A program made the position numbers and the translations under genes. Under the pieces are notes generated by a model. It ran no database searches and had not been told where the DNA came from. It was given only the letters and a program-made list of their open reading frames with translations. From Novosphingobium sp. MW5 (GTDB lineage: Bacteria; Pseudomonadota; Alphaproteobacteria; Sphingomonadales; Sphingomonadaceae): DNA of 64,000 nucleotides. Below, in pieces: positions 9,540-20,963 of this stretch (positions are counted from its first letter, which is position 1; the number at the start of each line of letters is the position of its first letter). The stretch covers positions 1-64,000 of the forward strand of contig JAPCWB010000002.1 in the NCBI GenBank assembly GCA_025938935.1, read 5' to 3'.

Positions 9540-9690
9540 AGGATTTTCCATCCTCCCGAACCCTCCTGGAGGATATTTAACAGAGCAAAGAGGGACGTTA
9601 ACGAAAGGTTAACCGCGCTTTCTTTGCTCTTCAAATATCTCGGGGGGTGAATTCGCTGAAAGCGAAGAGGGGAGCAGAAGGCCCCCCTGG
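9540..9690. repeat. Full intergenic element 1 with TTAA-N7-TTAAC centre (arm type A)
   Basis: The element lies between the convergent genes acpS and lexA. From left to right it has a GGGAGGATTTTCCATCCTCC hairpin (9538-9557) and a left arm GGAGGATATTT...GAGCAAAGA (9568-9591). The centre TTAACGAAAGGTTAAC (9598-9613) follows, then the right arm TCTTTGCTCTTCAAATATC (9621-9639) with a G run, and finally GAATTCGCTGAAAGCGAAG and a GC hairpin ending in GGCCCCCC. The arms are imperfect inverted copies of each other. The centre has the form TTAAC-N5-GTTAAC, the consensus of a full CtrA site. Confidence 0.75.
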
Positions 9691-9720
9691 CGCCCTGGCC
9701 CGGAGGCACAAGAAGGGCGG

Positions 9721-10417
9721 TCAATAACTGCGGATCAGCCCGACAAGCCGGCCCTGCACCTCGACCTGATCATCGCGCAGCATCCGCGTTTCATACGCCG
9801 GGTTCGCCGCCTCGAGCGCGATCATTCCGCGCAGACGCCGGAAGCGTTTGAGCGTGGCTTCCTGCCCTTCAACCAGGGCAACGACGATGTCGCCGTTATC
9901 GGCCGAGGTCTGCTCGCGGATCACCACGATATCGCCATCATGGATTCCGGCTTCGATCATCGAGTCGCCGCGCACTTCCAATGCGTAATGTGTGCCCGTG
10001 CCGGACAGCATCGAGCCCGGTACCGAGACATGGTGCGAGATTTCCTGAATCGCCTCGATCGGCGTGCCGGCCGCGATGCGACCCATCACTGGCAGGTCCA
10101 TCGCATCAGCTTTGCTGCACCGCCATTGCACGGGCCGGCGCCGGAGAGGGCGTCGGTTTCGCGCCGCCTTCGATCACCCGCGCCACATTGCGCGGCTGTG
10201 CGGTGTCTGGCATGCGCAGCACCTCGATGGCGCGGGCGCGGTGGGCGAGGCGGCGGATAAAGCCGCGTTCCTCCAGCGCTGTGATCAGCCGGTGGATCCC
10301 CGATTTCGAGCGCAGGTTCAGCGCGTCCTTCATTTCGTCGAGCGACGGCGGCACACCGTCGCGCCGCAGCCGGGCGTCGATGAGTTCCAAAAGCTCAAGC
10401 TGTTTGCGGGTCAGCAT
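9721..10417 (-). CDS. lexA: LexA repressor (frameshifted)
   Basis: LexA represses the SOS DNA-damage regulon and cleaves itself when RecA filaments form. The N-terminal part (10417 to about 10110) starts [14 protein letters not shown] and carries the winged helix ([20 protein letters not shown]). The C-terminal S24 peptidase part has the Ala-Gly cleavage site in GRIAAGTP, the catalytic serine in [10 protein letters not shown] and the catalytic lysine in EATLKRF. The two parts are in different frames; the break is near 10110-10130. The start ATG has GGAGG six bases upstream. The gene follows moeA and has its own SOS box, so it is autoregulated. Confidence 0.95.
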
Positions 10418-10456
10418 CGCGTCCTCCAGCAGTCAAACGTCAGGCGTTTAGCCACT

Positions 10457-10471
10457 GTTCTACGCTTGTTC
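10457..10471 (-). promoter_or_regulatory. SOS box (LexA operator) of lexA
   Basis: GTTC-TACGCTT-GTTC is an exact GTTC-N7-GTTC direct repeat, the LexA operator described for Rhodobacter and other alphaproteobacteria. It lies 40 bases upstream of the lexA start and inside the moeA-lexA gap, where an autoregulatory operator is expected. Confidence 0.85.
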
Positions 10472-10506
10472 CCCTTTTGTGTCAATCGTGATGTCGCAAA
10501 AGCGCC

Positions 10507-11701
10507 TTACAGCGGCAGCACCGGCACCATCTCGCCCGCCTTGCGGGAGCCGGTCACCCAAGGGCCGTTCCAGCAGCGCGTTGGCGTCTGACAGCACACT
10601 GAGCAGCGAGCTGTCTTGCCGCGCATAGGGCGTGACGCTGTCGCCGTCCAGCCGCGCGCGCATGAAATGCGTCCGTGGTCCCGATCGGTCCCACGTCTTG
10701 CGCCAAGCGGGCCGAGACGCGCTTGGGCTGCACATCCTCCAGCCCCAGCCAGCGTTTGACCATCGGCACCAGAAACAGATGCCCGGTCACGATGGCCGAG
10801 ACCGGATTGCCCGGCAGCCCGAGGTAGGGCACGGCCCCCAGCGATCCCGCGATCAGCGGTTTGCCGGGGCGCATCGCCAGTTTGTAAAAGGCGCGTTCCA
10901 GCCCCAGCCGTTCGCCGACCCGGCCAACCAGATCGTGATCGCCGACCGAGGCCCCGCCGATCGTCACCGCGATATCGGCCTTGAGCATCTCGGCCATCGC
11001 TGCGGCCAGTGCGTCCTCACGGTCGGGGGCGATGGGCAGTATGATCGCCTCGCCGCCCGCCGCATCGACCATCGCTTTCAGCGCAAAGACATTCGAGGCG
11101 ATGATCTGGTCGCGGCCCGGCGTCTGACCGGGCAGAACCAGTTCGTCGCCTGTCGCCAGCAGCGCCACCCGCGAGGCGCCGGGCGACGATCACCTCGGGG
11201 ATGTTCATCGCGGCCAGCAGGGCAAGGTCCGAGGGGCTCAGCCGACGCGGCGCTTCCAGCTCGAAATCGGCCGGAAAGTCAGCGCCAGCCGGGCGCACGT
11301 TGGGGCCTGAGCCGAGGTTGGGCTGCAGGGTGATGCGGCCCCCCTCGCGCAGGACATCCTCTTGGATGACCACGTGATCCGCCCCCGCAGGCACCGGCGC
11401 GCCGGTGAAGATGCGCAGCGCCTGACCCGGGCTGAGCGTGCCGTCCCAGCCATGCCCGGCGGCCGCTTCACCGACAACCTCGAAGCTGGCACCCACGGCA
11501 ACCTCGGCATCGCGGACCGCGTAGCCGTCCATCGCCGCCGAAGCAAACGGCGGCTGCGCCCGAAACGCCCGCGGCGCGCGCGCGCATCACACGGGTATGC
11601 GCGGCGACAAGCGGGACGACGTCCAGCGCATCGGTCGGGGTGACCAGATCGAGGCACAGCGCCTGCGCTTCATCGACGCCGATCATTGCGGCCCCGCTCA
11701 T
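10507..11701 (-). CDS. moeA: Molybdopterin molybdotransferase (several frameshifts)
   Basis: MoeA inserts molybdate into adenylylated molybdopterin. All domains are present but spread over three frames: the N-terminal part ([12 protein letters not shown]), then QPPF...[25 protein letters not shown] and [13 protein letters not shown]. These are followed by [22 protein letters not shown] and [10 protein letters not shown] of the MPT-binding domain. The C-terminal domain IV ends in [11 protein letters not shown] with a stop at 10507. Breaks lie near 11575, 11170, 10690 and 10555. The ATG at 11701 ([11 protein letters not shown]) or 11686 overlaps the end of moaC. Four independent one-base errors in an otherwise perfectly conserved protein argue for bad sequence, not decay. 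Confidence 0.9.
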
Positions 11702-12172
11702 ACGTGCCCGACTTGCCGCCCTCTTTGCGAAGGACGGCGATGCCGCCGATTTCCATGGATTTTTCCACGGCCTTGAGCATGTCGTAGACGGTCAACGCTG
11801 CCGTCGAGGCCGCCGTCAGGGCCTCCATCTCGACGCCGGTCTGGCCGGTGGTCTTCACCTCGGCCGTGATGCGGACGCCGGGCAACTCGGGGTCAGGGGT
11901 CAGGTCGACCGAGACCTTGGTGATCGGCAGCGGGTGACAGAGCGGGATCAGCTCGCTGGTTTTCTTGGCTGCCATGATCCCTGCCAGCCGCGCCACGCCC
12001 AGCACGTCGCCCTTCTTGGCGGTGCCTGCGATGACATGGGCCAGCGTCGCAGGGAGCATGACCACATGCGCGCAGGCGATCGCGGTGCGCGACGTGACCG
12101 GCTTGTCGCTGACATCGACCATCAGCGCGCGGCCTTCGGCGTCGAAATGGGTCAGGGCGGGGGCTGGGTCAT
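11670..12172 (-). CDS. moaC: Cyclic pyranopterin monophosphate synthase (frameshifted near the start)
   Basis: MoaC converts the MoaA product into cyclic pyranopterin monophosphate, the first stable molybdenum cofactor intermediate. Family motifs are [25 protein letters not shown] (metal/substrate histidine region) and [12 protein letters not shown], and the C-terminus has GGKSG. The ATG at 12172 overlaps the trpC stop (ATGA), but MTQPPP runs into TGA. One more C in the run near 12157-12165 would continue into [10 protein letters not shown]. The C-terminal RGRNDRRR overlaps the start of moeA and may itself be a shifted tail. Confidence 0.92.
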
Positions 12173-12969
12173 GCGGGCACCGGGTCGGCCAGCAGCGCAC
12201 GGGTGGCGGCAGTCACGTCGTCCTGCCGCATCAGGCTTTCGCCGATCAGGAAGCAGCGCGCGCCGTGACCTGCCATGTCCGCCAGATCATTCGGCGTAAA
12301 GAGGCCGCTTTCGCTGACCAGCATGCGCCCGGCGGGCACGCGGGCGGCCAGCGTGCGGGTGGTGTCGAGCGTGGTCTCGAAGGTGTTCAGGTTGCGGTTG
12401 TTCACCCCGATCATCGGCGATTTCAGCGCCAGCGCGCGGTCCAGCTCGGCCCCGTCATGGACCTCGACCAGAACATCCATCCCCCAGCCGAAGGCCGCGT
12501 CTTCCAGTTCAGCCGCCTGCGCATCGCTGACCGAGGCCATGATCACCAGAATGCAATCGGCGCCCCAGGCGCGGGCTTCGGCGACCTGATAGGGGTCGTA
12601 GAGGAAATCTTTGCGCAGGCAGGGCAGGGTGACGGCCGCGCGTGCCTGCATCAGGTAGTCGGGCGCGCCCTGAAAGCTGGGGGTGTCGGTCAGGACGGAC
12701 AGGCAGGTCGCGCCCCCCGCCTGATAGGCCTGCGCCAGCGCGGGCGGGTTGAAATCGGCACGGATCAGGCCTTTGGACGGGCTGGCCTTCTTGATCTCGG
12801 CAATCAGCCCATAGCCGGTGGCCGAAGCGGCCGTCAGCGCCCTGGCAAAGCCGCGCGGGGCGTCGGCGGCGCGGGCGTCGCCTTCGATCTCGGCGAGGGG
12901 GCGCGCGGCTTTCGCGGCGGCGATTTCCTCAAATTTGTAAGCCTTGATCTTGTCGAGAATGGTCGCCAT
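12169..12969 (-). CDS. trpC: Indole-3-glycerol phosphate synthase
   Basis: TrpC closes the indole ring of tryptophan from CdRP. The 266-residue protein is intact and a full-length TIM barrel: [15 protein letters not shown] near residue 60 (catalytic lysine and phosphate loop), [12 protein letters not shown] with the second catalytic lysine, [11 protein letters not shown], and [12 protein letters not shown] at the phosphate-binding end. The order trpC-moaC-moeA-lexA, with overlapping ends, is the standard Rhodobacteraceae arrangement and suggests one transcript. Upstream trp genes are not in the adjacent sequence; an unknown gene and mobA are found instead. Confidence 0.97.
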   Translation of the reverse strand: MATILDKIKAYKFEEIAAAKAARPLAEIEGDARAADAPRGFARALTAASATGYGLIAEIKKASPSKGLIRADFNPPALAQAYQAGGATCLSVLTDTPSFQGAPDYLMQARAAVTLPCLRKDFLYDPYQVAEARAWGADCILVIMASVSDAQAAELEDAAFGWGMDVLVEVHDGAELDRALALKSPMIGVNNRNLNTFETTLDTTRTLAARVPAGRMLVSESGLFTPNDLADMAGHGARCFLIGESLMRQDDVTAATRALLADPVPA

Positions 12970-13040
12970 GGCGTGGCCCTCCTTGCTTGGCCCTGACTAG
13001 CGCCTGACGCTGGCGTTGAAAAGCCGCGTTTGCGGGTCGC

Positions 13041-13880
13041 TCAGATGAGGGCGTCGCGCAGGGCCTTTTCGTGGCCGAGGCCGAGGATCCAGCCCTCCTC
13101 ACGAATGCGCGCATCGTCCGGTGTGGTGAGGAGCGTTTTCAGGTCGGCTTGCCGGGCCAGCGCGCGGGCCAGAAGCGTGACCTGCATGCGGTCCTTGACG
13201 CTGCCGGGGCGCAGGCGCGCGGTGACCTCGGGGCCAAGCAGCGAGGGGAAGACCTCGGCCAGCACAACCGGGGCGCTGAGCGGCTCAAAGGGCCAGACGG
13301 CGATCTGGCCGGGGAAGGCGGTGCGCAGCCGGTGCAGGACCGGCAACCCGGTCAGGATCTGCGATCCGACTGCCCCCGCGCCGCCCAGTTTCCACGGCGA
13401 TTGCGCGCCTTTGGCGGTCTCGTCGGCCAGACGATGCTCGGCAAAGGGGGTGCCGTGGCGGGTGCTGCCTTTGTGCGGCAAGTCGGGAAAGGGCAGGCGC
13501 GTGGGGTTGAACCAGAAGGGCCCGAGGCCGGGCAGGCGGGCGTTGATCTGCGCGGCCAGCGCGATGCGGTTCGAGCGGTTTTGCGCATCGTCGTGCAGGT
13601 TGCTGGCCAGCCAGTCCCAGACGGCCAGCGCCTCGGCCCGGCCGGTCAGGGCCTGCGCGAAGCCAGCGGGATAGCCAAAGGCGAAATCGGCACCGATCAG
13701 CAGGGTCTCGCGGCGGGCGAGGGTGGTCTCGACCAGAGCGCAGAGTTCATCGAACGCCTCGGCCCGCGTGCATGGGTTGGTGGCGGTGCCGTCGTCCAGC
13801 CCCAGCCAGATCGAATCCTTGCCCCGGCGTGGTGTGTTGGCCGCGGACCAATCGAGGATGGCGATGCGGTCGAAGGTCAC
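13041..13880 (-). CDS. Conserved protein of unknown function next to mobA
   Basis: A 279-residue soluble protein beginning MTFDRIAILDWSAANTP. The early aspartate in a beta-strand (ILDWSA), the later LLIGADFAFGYP and acidic residues further on recall an RNase H-like fold (as in DUF429-type proteins), but this is a weak impression and not an assignment. The ATG at 13880 overlaps the mobA stop by four bases, so it is probably co-transcribed with mobA. Homologues beside mobA are often labelled as molybdopterin guanine dinucleotide related because of this position only. Confidence 0.75.
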   Translation of the reverse strand: MTFDRIAILDWSAANTPRRGKDSIWLGLDDGTATNPCTRAEAFDELCALVETTLARRETLLIGADFAFGYPAGFAQALTGRAEALAVWDWLASNLHDDAQNRSNRIALAAQINARLPGLGPFWFNPTRLPFPDLPHKGSTRHGTPFAEHRLADETAKGAQSPWKLGGAGAVGSQILTGLPVLHRLRTAFPGQIAVWPFEPLSAPVVLAEVFPSLLGPEVTARLRPGSVKDRMQVTLLARALARQADLKTLLTTPDDARIREEGWILGLGHEKALRDALI

Positions 13881-14458
13881 AAAAGCGCCTCGGCGGCGCG
13901 CAGATCTTCCGGTGTGTTGATGTTGAAGAACGGGTCAGGCAGAGCGTCAAACGGCACCGCCACCGCGCCGTGCTCGGCAGCAAAGCGCCCGACCTTGTTC
14001 TCACCACGCGCCAAGGCCTCGCGCAGCGCCTCACGCAAGCGCACCGGCCACAGACCCACCGTCGGATGCTGCCGCAGCCGCCCGTCGAGACAGGCTGGCC
14101 GCCAGCGCAAACGCCCCGGCCCCCGATAGACGCGCCACCAGATCCACCGGCAGGAACGGCGTGTCCCCCGCGACGCACAGCACCGCCTCGGCCCCCAGCC
14201 CATGCGCCCAGTCCATCCCCGCCAGCACCCCGGCCAGCGGCCCCGGAAACCCCGCCACCGGATCGGCCAGCACCGGCAGCCCAAAGCCCGCAAACCGCGC
14301 CGGATCGCCATTCGCGCTGATCGCAACCGCGCCGACCTGCGGCCCCAACCGCCCCAGCACATGCGCCAGCAGGGCCGCGCGCCCAAGCGCAACAGCGCCT
14401 TGTCCCCGCCGCCCATCCGCGTCGCCCGCCCGCCTGCCAGCACAATCCCTGCGATCAT
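13877..14458 (-). CDS. mobA: Molybdenum cofactor guanylyltransferase (two frameshifts)
   Basis: MobA links GMP to molybdopterin to make the MGD form of the cofactor used by DMSO-reductase-family enzymes. The N-terminus MIAGIVLAGGRATRMGGGDK is the nucleotidyltransferase signature that binds GTP. The centre, in another frame (about 14365 to 14095), gives VLADPVAGFPGPLAGVLAGM and VAGDTPFLPVDLV, the GDxP metal-binding motif. The C-terminus returns to the first frame with FFNINTPEDL, also a family signature. Two compensating one-base errors near 14370 and 14095 explain this. Confidence 0.9.
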   Translation of the reverse strand: MIAGIVLAGGRATRMGGGDKALLRLGARPCWRMCWGGWGRRSARLRSARMAIRRGLRALGCRCWPIRWRGFRGRWPGCWRGWTGRMGWGPRRCCASRGTRRSCRWIWWRVYRGPGRLRWRPACLDGRLRQHPTVGLWPVRLREALREALARGENKVGRFAAEHGAVAVPFDALPDPFFNINTPEDLRAAEALL

Positions 14459-14523
14459 CGTCTGCCTTTCGCGCCTTGTCGCTTCAGGCTATCAGGGCAG
14501 CAAGGCACCACAAGGGGCAGGCC

Positions 14524-15039
14524 ATGGCAGCGCTGGGATACGTGATCGGCGGGGCGCGCGGCGCGGGCGACAAGCTGCTTGCCGCCGTGGCCGAGCGGCT
14601 GGGTGCCGAGGGCTGGCCGCTGGCCGGGGTCGTGCAGATCAACACCGACCGGGCCAGCAGTGCGGACTGCGACATGGACCTGCGTGTGCTGGGGCGGTCT
14701 GAGCGTATCCGCATCAGCCAGCAGCTCGGGTCAGGTTCGCGCGGGTGTCGGCTGGACCCCGAAGGCCTGCAAACCGCCGTCGGGCTGGTGGAAACCACGA
14801 TGTCCCCGCCGCCGCGCCTGCTGATCCTGAACAAATTCGGCAAGGCCGAGATCGAGGGCAGCGGCTTTCGCGCCCTGATCGGCGAGGCACTGGCGCTGGA
14901 CGTCCCTGTCCTGCTGGGCCTCAAGCCGCTGAACCTGCCGGGCTTCGAGGCATTCGCGCAAGGATTGGCCGAGGTTTTGCCCGGCGATCTCGAGACCGTG
15001 CTTGACTGGTGCCGCACGCAGGCCGCTGCAAAAATCTGA
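14524..15039 (+). CDS. DUF2478 protein, probably linked to molybdenum metabolism
   Basis: A 171-residue soluble protein. MAALGYVIGGARGAGDKLLA at the N-terminus resembles a degenerate P-loop, and the middle (DMDLRVLGRSERIRISQQLGSG and LLILNKFGKAEIEG) fits the DUF2478 family, which is often found near molybdate transport and cofactor genes. The function is unknown; nucleotide binding is an inference from the glycine-rich start and NKFGK, which sits like a G4 motif. It is divergent from mobA and 70 bases upstream of copA. Confidence 0.75.
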   Translation: MAALGYVIGGARGAGDKLLAAVAERLGAEGWPLAGVVQINTDRASSADCDMDLRVLGRSERIRISQQLGSGSRGCRLDPEGLQTAVGLVETTMSPPPRLLILNKFGKAEIEGSGFRALIGEALALDVPVLLGLKPLNLPGFEAFAQGLAEVLPGDLETVLDWCRTQAAAKI

Positions 15040-15051
15040 TCGGCGCAGCCC

Positions 15052-15082
15052 TTGACCTTCCAGTTACGGGAGCCTCCATATG
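15052..15082 (+). promoter_or_regulatory. CueR/HmrR-type promoter of copA-cueR
   Basis: TTGACC (15052-15057) and CATATG (15077-15082) are 19 bases apart, the overlong spacer that MerR-family activators need. The spacer contains the partly dyadic CCTTCCAGTTACGGGAG, very close to the start of known CueR/HmrR operators (ACCTTCC...). It sits 28 bases upstream of the copA start, so CueR bound to Cu(I) should activate this promoter. Confidence 0.7.
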
Positions 15083-15109
15083 AGAGAGGACCGATAAAAG
15101 GAGGTCCCG

Positions 15110-17550
<2,441 letters not shown>

Positions 17551-17554
<4 letters not shown>

Positions 17555-17973
17555 ACATCGGCGAAGCCGCGGCAGCCTCGGGCCTGCCCGCCAAAACCAT
17601 CCGCTACTATGAAGAGATCGGCCTGATCCGCCCCAAACGCGACAGCAACGGCTACCGTGCGTTTGCCGAGGATGACGTGCATCGTCTAGCGTTCCTCAAC
17701 CGCTCGCGCGGTCTTGGCTTCTCGATCGAGGATTGTCGCGCGTTGCTGGGCCTCTACGCCGATGACACCCGCGCCAGCGAGGATGTAAAACGCCTCGCCG
17801 CCGATCACCTGACCCGCATCGACGCCCGCATTGCCGAGCTGCAAGCCCTGCGCGCCACGGTGGCCGGGCTGGTCGACGCCTGCGCGGGCGACGGACGCCC
17901 CGATTGCCCGATCCTTGAAGACCTCGCCACCGGTCCGCTTTGCGCGCACCAGAAACCCAAACCGCTGGCATGA
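17551..17973 (+). CDS. cueR: Cu(I)-responsive MerR-family regulator
   Basis: The 140-residue protein has a MerR N-terminal helix-turn-helix (MNIGEAAAASGLPAKTIRYY then EIGLIRP and DSNGYR), a dimerisation helix and a C-terminal metal loop. The loop has two cysteines spaced as in CueR/HmrR (DACAGDGRPDCPIL), which fixes a monovalent coinage-metal ligand. The ATG overlaps the copA stop (ATGA), so pump and sensor are co-expressed. It should activate the 19-bp-spacer promoter upstream of copA. The histidine after the second pair (LCAHQK) is typical of HmrR-type members. Confidence 0.93.
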
Positions 17974-18070
17974 GCTTTCTTTGCTCTGCAAATATCCCGG
18001 GGAGGCCGCAAGGCCGTGGGGGCAGGGCCCCGAGGCGCGGCGCACCCCCTCGATGGGGGTGCGCCGCGCC
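17974..18070. repeat. Half intergenic element (arm type A) with ATCGA-loop hairpin
   Basis: TTTCTTTGCTCTGCAAATAT continues into CCCGGGG at 17977-18003, directly after the cueR stop; this is one arm of the full elements. It is followed by a perfect 16-bp stem (18034-18049 with 18055-18070) closing TCGAT, which is ATCGA read on the other strand. The TTAA-N7-TTAA centre and second arm are missing. The gap to the next gene holds nothing else that I recognise. Confidence 0.75.
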
Positions 18071-18105
18071 CCCTCCTGTCCGGTCCCATCACCAAAGGAG
18101 CCACC

Positions 18106-18429
18106 ATGACCCAAACCCTGCTGGGCCTGAAAAACTGCGACACGTGCCGAAAAGCGCGCAAAGCGCTGCCCGAGGCGGGCTTTCGTGACATCCGCGAAAG
18201 CCCGCTGTCCGAGGGTGAGATCGGCGCCTTGCTGAATGAGTTCGGCGAGGCGCTGGTCAACAAATCCTCGACCACCTGGCGCGGGCTCGGTGACGCAGAG
18301 CGCCTGCAGCCTGCATCCGCTCTTCTCGCGGCCCATCCTGCCCTGATGAAGCGCCCGGTGATCCAGTCCGGCGGCGTCTGGTATCTGGGCTGGACGCCTG
18401 CGGTGCGCGCGGCGCTGGGCGTGGCGTGA
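18106..18429 (+). CDS. ArsC/Spx-family thioredoxin-fold protein
   Basis: A 107-residue protein of the ArsC/Spx/YffB family. The N-terminal LGLKNCDTCRKARKAL has a CxxC where Spx-type proteins have their redox switch and ArsC has its catalytic cysteine, and KRPVIQSGGVWYLGW matches the conserved RP segment after the cis-proline region. True arsenate reductases of this family are about 140 residues, so this shorter form is closer to YffB-like proteins whose role is unclear. The ATG at 18106 has AAAGGAG upstream. Its stop overlaps a GTG start of the next gene. Confidence 0.8.
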   Translation: MTQTLLGLKNCDTCRKARKALPEAGFRDIRESPLSEGEIGALLNEFGEALVNKSSTTWRGLGDAERLQPASALLAAHPALMKRPVIQSGGVWYLGWTPAVRAALGVA

Positions 18430-18982
18430 GGCGTTTTTCCTCCTGACCGGCTGCTCAGGCAGCGGGAAATCGACACTGCTGGACGCCTTGGCGGCAGAAG
18501 GCATGGCCACGGTGCCCGAACCCGGCCGCCGACTCGTCGCCCAAGCGCTGGCAGGGGACGGGAAGGGCTTGCCGTGGGACGACCCAAAGGGCTTTGCCGA
18601 GCGTGCCATTGCTCTGGCGCTCGACGATTGGCACGCAGCGCAGGCGCTGCGCGGGCCTGTGGTCTTTGACCGGGGATTGCTGGATGCGATTGCCGCCTAT
18701 GAGCATGTCACCGGCGCCCTGCCGCCACAGGCGCAAACCCTTGGCGCATGCTACAACCCGCAGGTTTTCGTCGCCCAGCCCTGGCCCGCAATCTTTGCCA
18801 CCGACGCCGAGCGCCAGCACGATTTCGACGCCGCCCTCGCCGAGTACCACCGGCTGATCGCCTTCCTGCCCCGATTCGGCTACCGCGCCCTGCCGCTGCC
18901 CGAAGCCCCGGTTGCCGACCGCGTCACCTTCGTTCGCGCCGTTCTGGCACAACAAAACCCGCCGGGCGTGCCGGCGGGTTAA
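18426..18982 (+). CDS. P-loop AAA-type ATPase (frameshifted near the start)
   Basis: A small cytoplasmic ATPase of about 185 residues. Walker A is GCSGSGKST, followed by LLDALAAEG and PEPGRRLV. VVFDRGLLDAIAAY provides a Walker-B-like aspartate, and the late FGY and LP...R stretches fit the AAA_28 type of kinase-like ATPases. The GTG at 18426 overlaps the stop of the ArsC-like gene (GTGA), but the P-loop is in the next frame. One T is missing from the run at 18434-18438 (VRRFFLLTGCSG when restored). Without the repair the first usable ATG would lack Walker A. A hairpin covers its stop codon. Confidence 0.75.
18957..18979. terminator. Hairpin at the end of the ATPase gene
   Basis: An 8-bp stem of the CCCGCCGG/CCGGCGGG type around 18959-18978, overlapping the last codons of the ATPase gene and pointing at the convergent cold-shock gene. 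There is only TTAA after it on the plus strand and AAAAC before it (GTTTT on the minus strand), so it could end transcription of the cold-shock gene better than that of the ATPase. Confidence 0.5.
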
Positions 18983-19015
18983 GCGACGCTGTCGCGTCAC
19001 AGTCGCGATGAAAGC

Positions 19016-19222
19016 TCAGAGCAGCCGCAGATCGGCGGCCGAGGCACGCCCGTCGCGGCCCGACTGCATTTCAAAGCTGATTTTCTGGTTGTCTTGCAAC
19101 CCGGTCAGCCCGGCGCGCTCCACGGCCGAGATGTGCACGAAGATGTCTTTGCCGCCATCATCAGGGGCGATAAAGCCGTAGCCCTTCGTCGAGTTGAACC
19201 ATTTTACGGTGCCAGTGGCCAT
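19016..19222 (-). CDS. Cold-shock-domain protein (CspA family)
   Basis: A 68-residue single-domain cold-shock protein: MATGTVKWFNSTKGYGFIAP with RNP1 (KGYGFI) and RNP2 (DIFVHIS) aromatic patches that bind single-stranded RNA or DNA, acting as an RNA chaperone. The ATG at 19222 is the canonical start; upstream in-frame codons are leader sequence. The leader towards the helicase gene (about 290 bases, divergent) has no further gene and probably contains the promoters and 5' leaders of both. A cold-shock protein beside a DEAD-box helicase makes functional sense, as both unfold RNA structure. Confidence 0.95.
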   Translation of the reverse strand: MATGTVKWFNSTKGYGFIAPDDGGKDIFVHISAVERAGLTGLQDNQKISFEMQSGRDGRASAADLRLL

Positions 19223-19516
19223 GTCCGTGTCCTTTCTCTGGTTTCCCACCGGCGGAGTACCGATGGGCCGTGCAGCCAGTCCTTCGAATATTGCGGGCTG
19301 CCTGTCAGAGGCCGGCGGACGCAGGAAGTCTGTTGTCACACCCTGAGGATGCCACGAATCTGCAACAAATCAAGGGCGCACTTGGCTGTTTGACGGCCAG
19401 ACCTTGACTCCGGGCTTCCAAGAGCGCATCTGCCATATCTGACCGCGCGCCCTTCACGGGGCAGCGCGCACCGGCATTTGCGCCGCCCTTGGGGCCTGGC
19501 GCCCGAAAGGACTACC

Positions 19517-20936
19517 ATGACCGATTTCTCTATGCTGGGGCTGAACCCGGCGCTGCTGGCCGCGTTGGAGCGCACCGGCAAAGACGTACCGACCCCGATT
19601 CAGGCCCGCGGCATCCCCGTTGATGGAAGGGCGCGACCTGATGGGTCTGGCCCAGACCGGCACCGGCAAGACGCTGGCCTTTGGTTTGCCGATCCTGCAC
19701 CGGCTGGCCGGGCAGGGCAAGCCCGCACCGAAGACCGCGCGCGCGCTGATCCTCGCGCCGACGCGCGAACTGGTGCAACAGATCGCCGAGGCGCTGACCC
19801 AGCTGTCGCATGGCACGCCCACCGCGATCACCACCGTCGTTGGCGGGGCCTCGATCAACCGTCAGATCGACCGCCTCGTGCGCGGCACCGATGTGCTGGT
19901 CGCAACGCCCGGTCGTCTGATCGACCTGCTCGAGCGCGGCTCGGTCTCGCTGGCCAAGGTGCAGATGCTGGTGCTGGACGAGGCCGACCAGATGCTCGAT
20001 CTGGGCTTCATCCACGCGCTGCGCAAGATCGCCCGCTATCTGCCGGCCGAGCGTCAGACGATGCTGTTCTCGGCCACCATGCCCAAGGACATGAGCGAAA
20101 TCGCCGACGCCTATCTGGACCGCCCGGTCCGCGTGCAGGTTGCGACGCCCGGCAAAGCCGCCGACAAGATCACGCAGGCCGTTCACTTTGCGCCGCAGGG
20201 CGATAAGGCAGCGGTGCTCAGAGAGTATCTCTCGCAGCACCCTGACGAGCTGGCGCTGGTCTTTGGCCGCACCAAACACGGGTCGGAAAAACTGTCCAAG
20301 CTGCTGGCATCGTGGGGCTTTTCCGTCGGCTCGATCCACGGCAACAAGAGCCAGGGCCAGCGCGAGCGCACCTTGGCCGCGTTCCGTGCCGGGGAAACCA
20401 AGGTGCTGGTCGCGACCGACGTGGCCGCCCGCGGGCTCGACATTCCGCTGGTCGCGCATGTCTACAACTACGAACTGCCCAACGTGCCCGAGAACTACGT
20501 TCACCGCATTGGCCGCACCGCGCGCGCCGGGCGTGAGGGGCGGGCCGTGGCGCTGTGTGCGCCGGCTGAAATGGCCGATCTGCGCGCCATTGAAAAGCTG
20601 ATGAACATCAAGATCGAGGTTATCGGTGGCGATGTCTGGCCCGAGATCATGGCCGAAGCCGCCCGCGCCAAAGCGCGCGCAGCGGCCGGTCAGAACCGTG
20701 GCCAGCGGCCCGGCGGCGCAAAGGCAGGCGGCGGCAAACCCGGCGGCGCCAAAGGGGCTGGCGGTGGTCGTCCCGGTGGCGGCAAACCCGGTGGCAAGCC
20801 GGGTGCGGGGGCCGCTGATGCGGCCAAGCCGCGCAAGCCCCGCGTGCACCCGGCGCTGGCCGAGGCGATGGCCGCCGAGCGCCCCAAGCGTCCCAAGCGG
20901 TTCAGCCAGAAACCGGCGCGTCGCAGCGACGGTTGA
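19517..20936 (+). CDS. DEAD-box RNA helicase, RhlE-like (frameshifted)
   Basis: An ATP-dependent RNA helicase of about 473 residues. Motifs in order are the Q motif region (PTPIQARGIP), Walker A AQTGTGKT, PTRELVQQ, GGAS, ATPGRLIDLL, VLDEADQMLD (DEAD), SAT, HGNKSQGQRE, VATDVAARGLDIP and HRIGRTARAG. The C-terminal tail from about residue 390 is low-complexity Gly-Gly-Lys-Pro-rich and then basic, as in RhlE proteins, and should bind RNA without specificity. The ATG at 19517 is followed by a frame break near 19615-19622, between GIPV and LMEGRDLMG. Confidence 0.93.
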
Positions 20937-20963
20937 TCGGATCGTTGTGGTGAGCCGAAAGGC

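Noticed and set aside
19223..19516. A gene in the gap between the cold-shock and helicase genes
   Set aside because: The short frames there have no start context or recognisable product; the gap is better explained as two divergent leaders.
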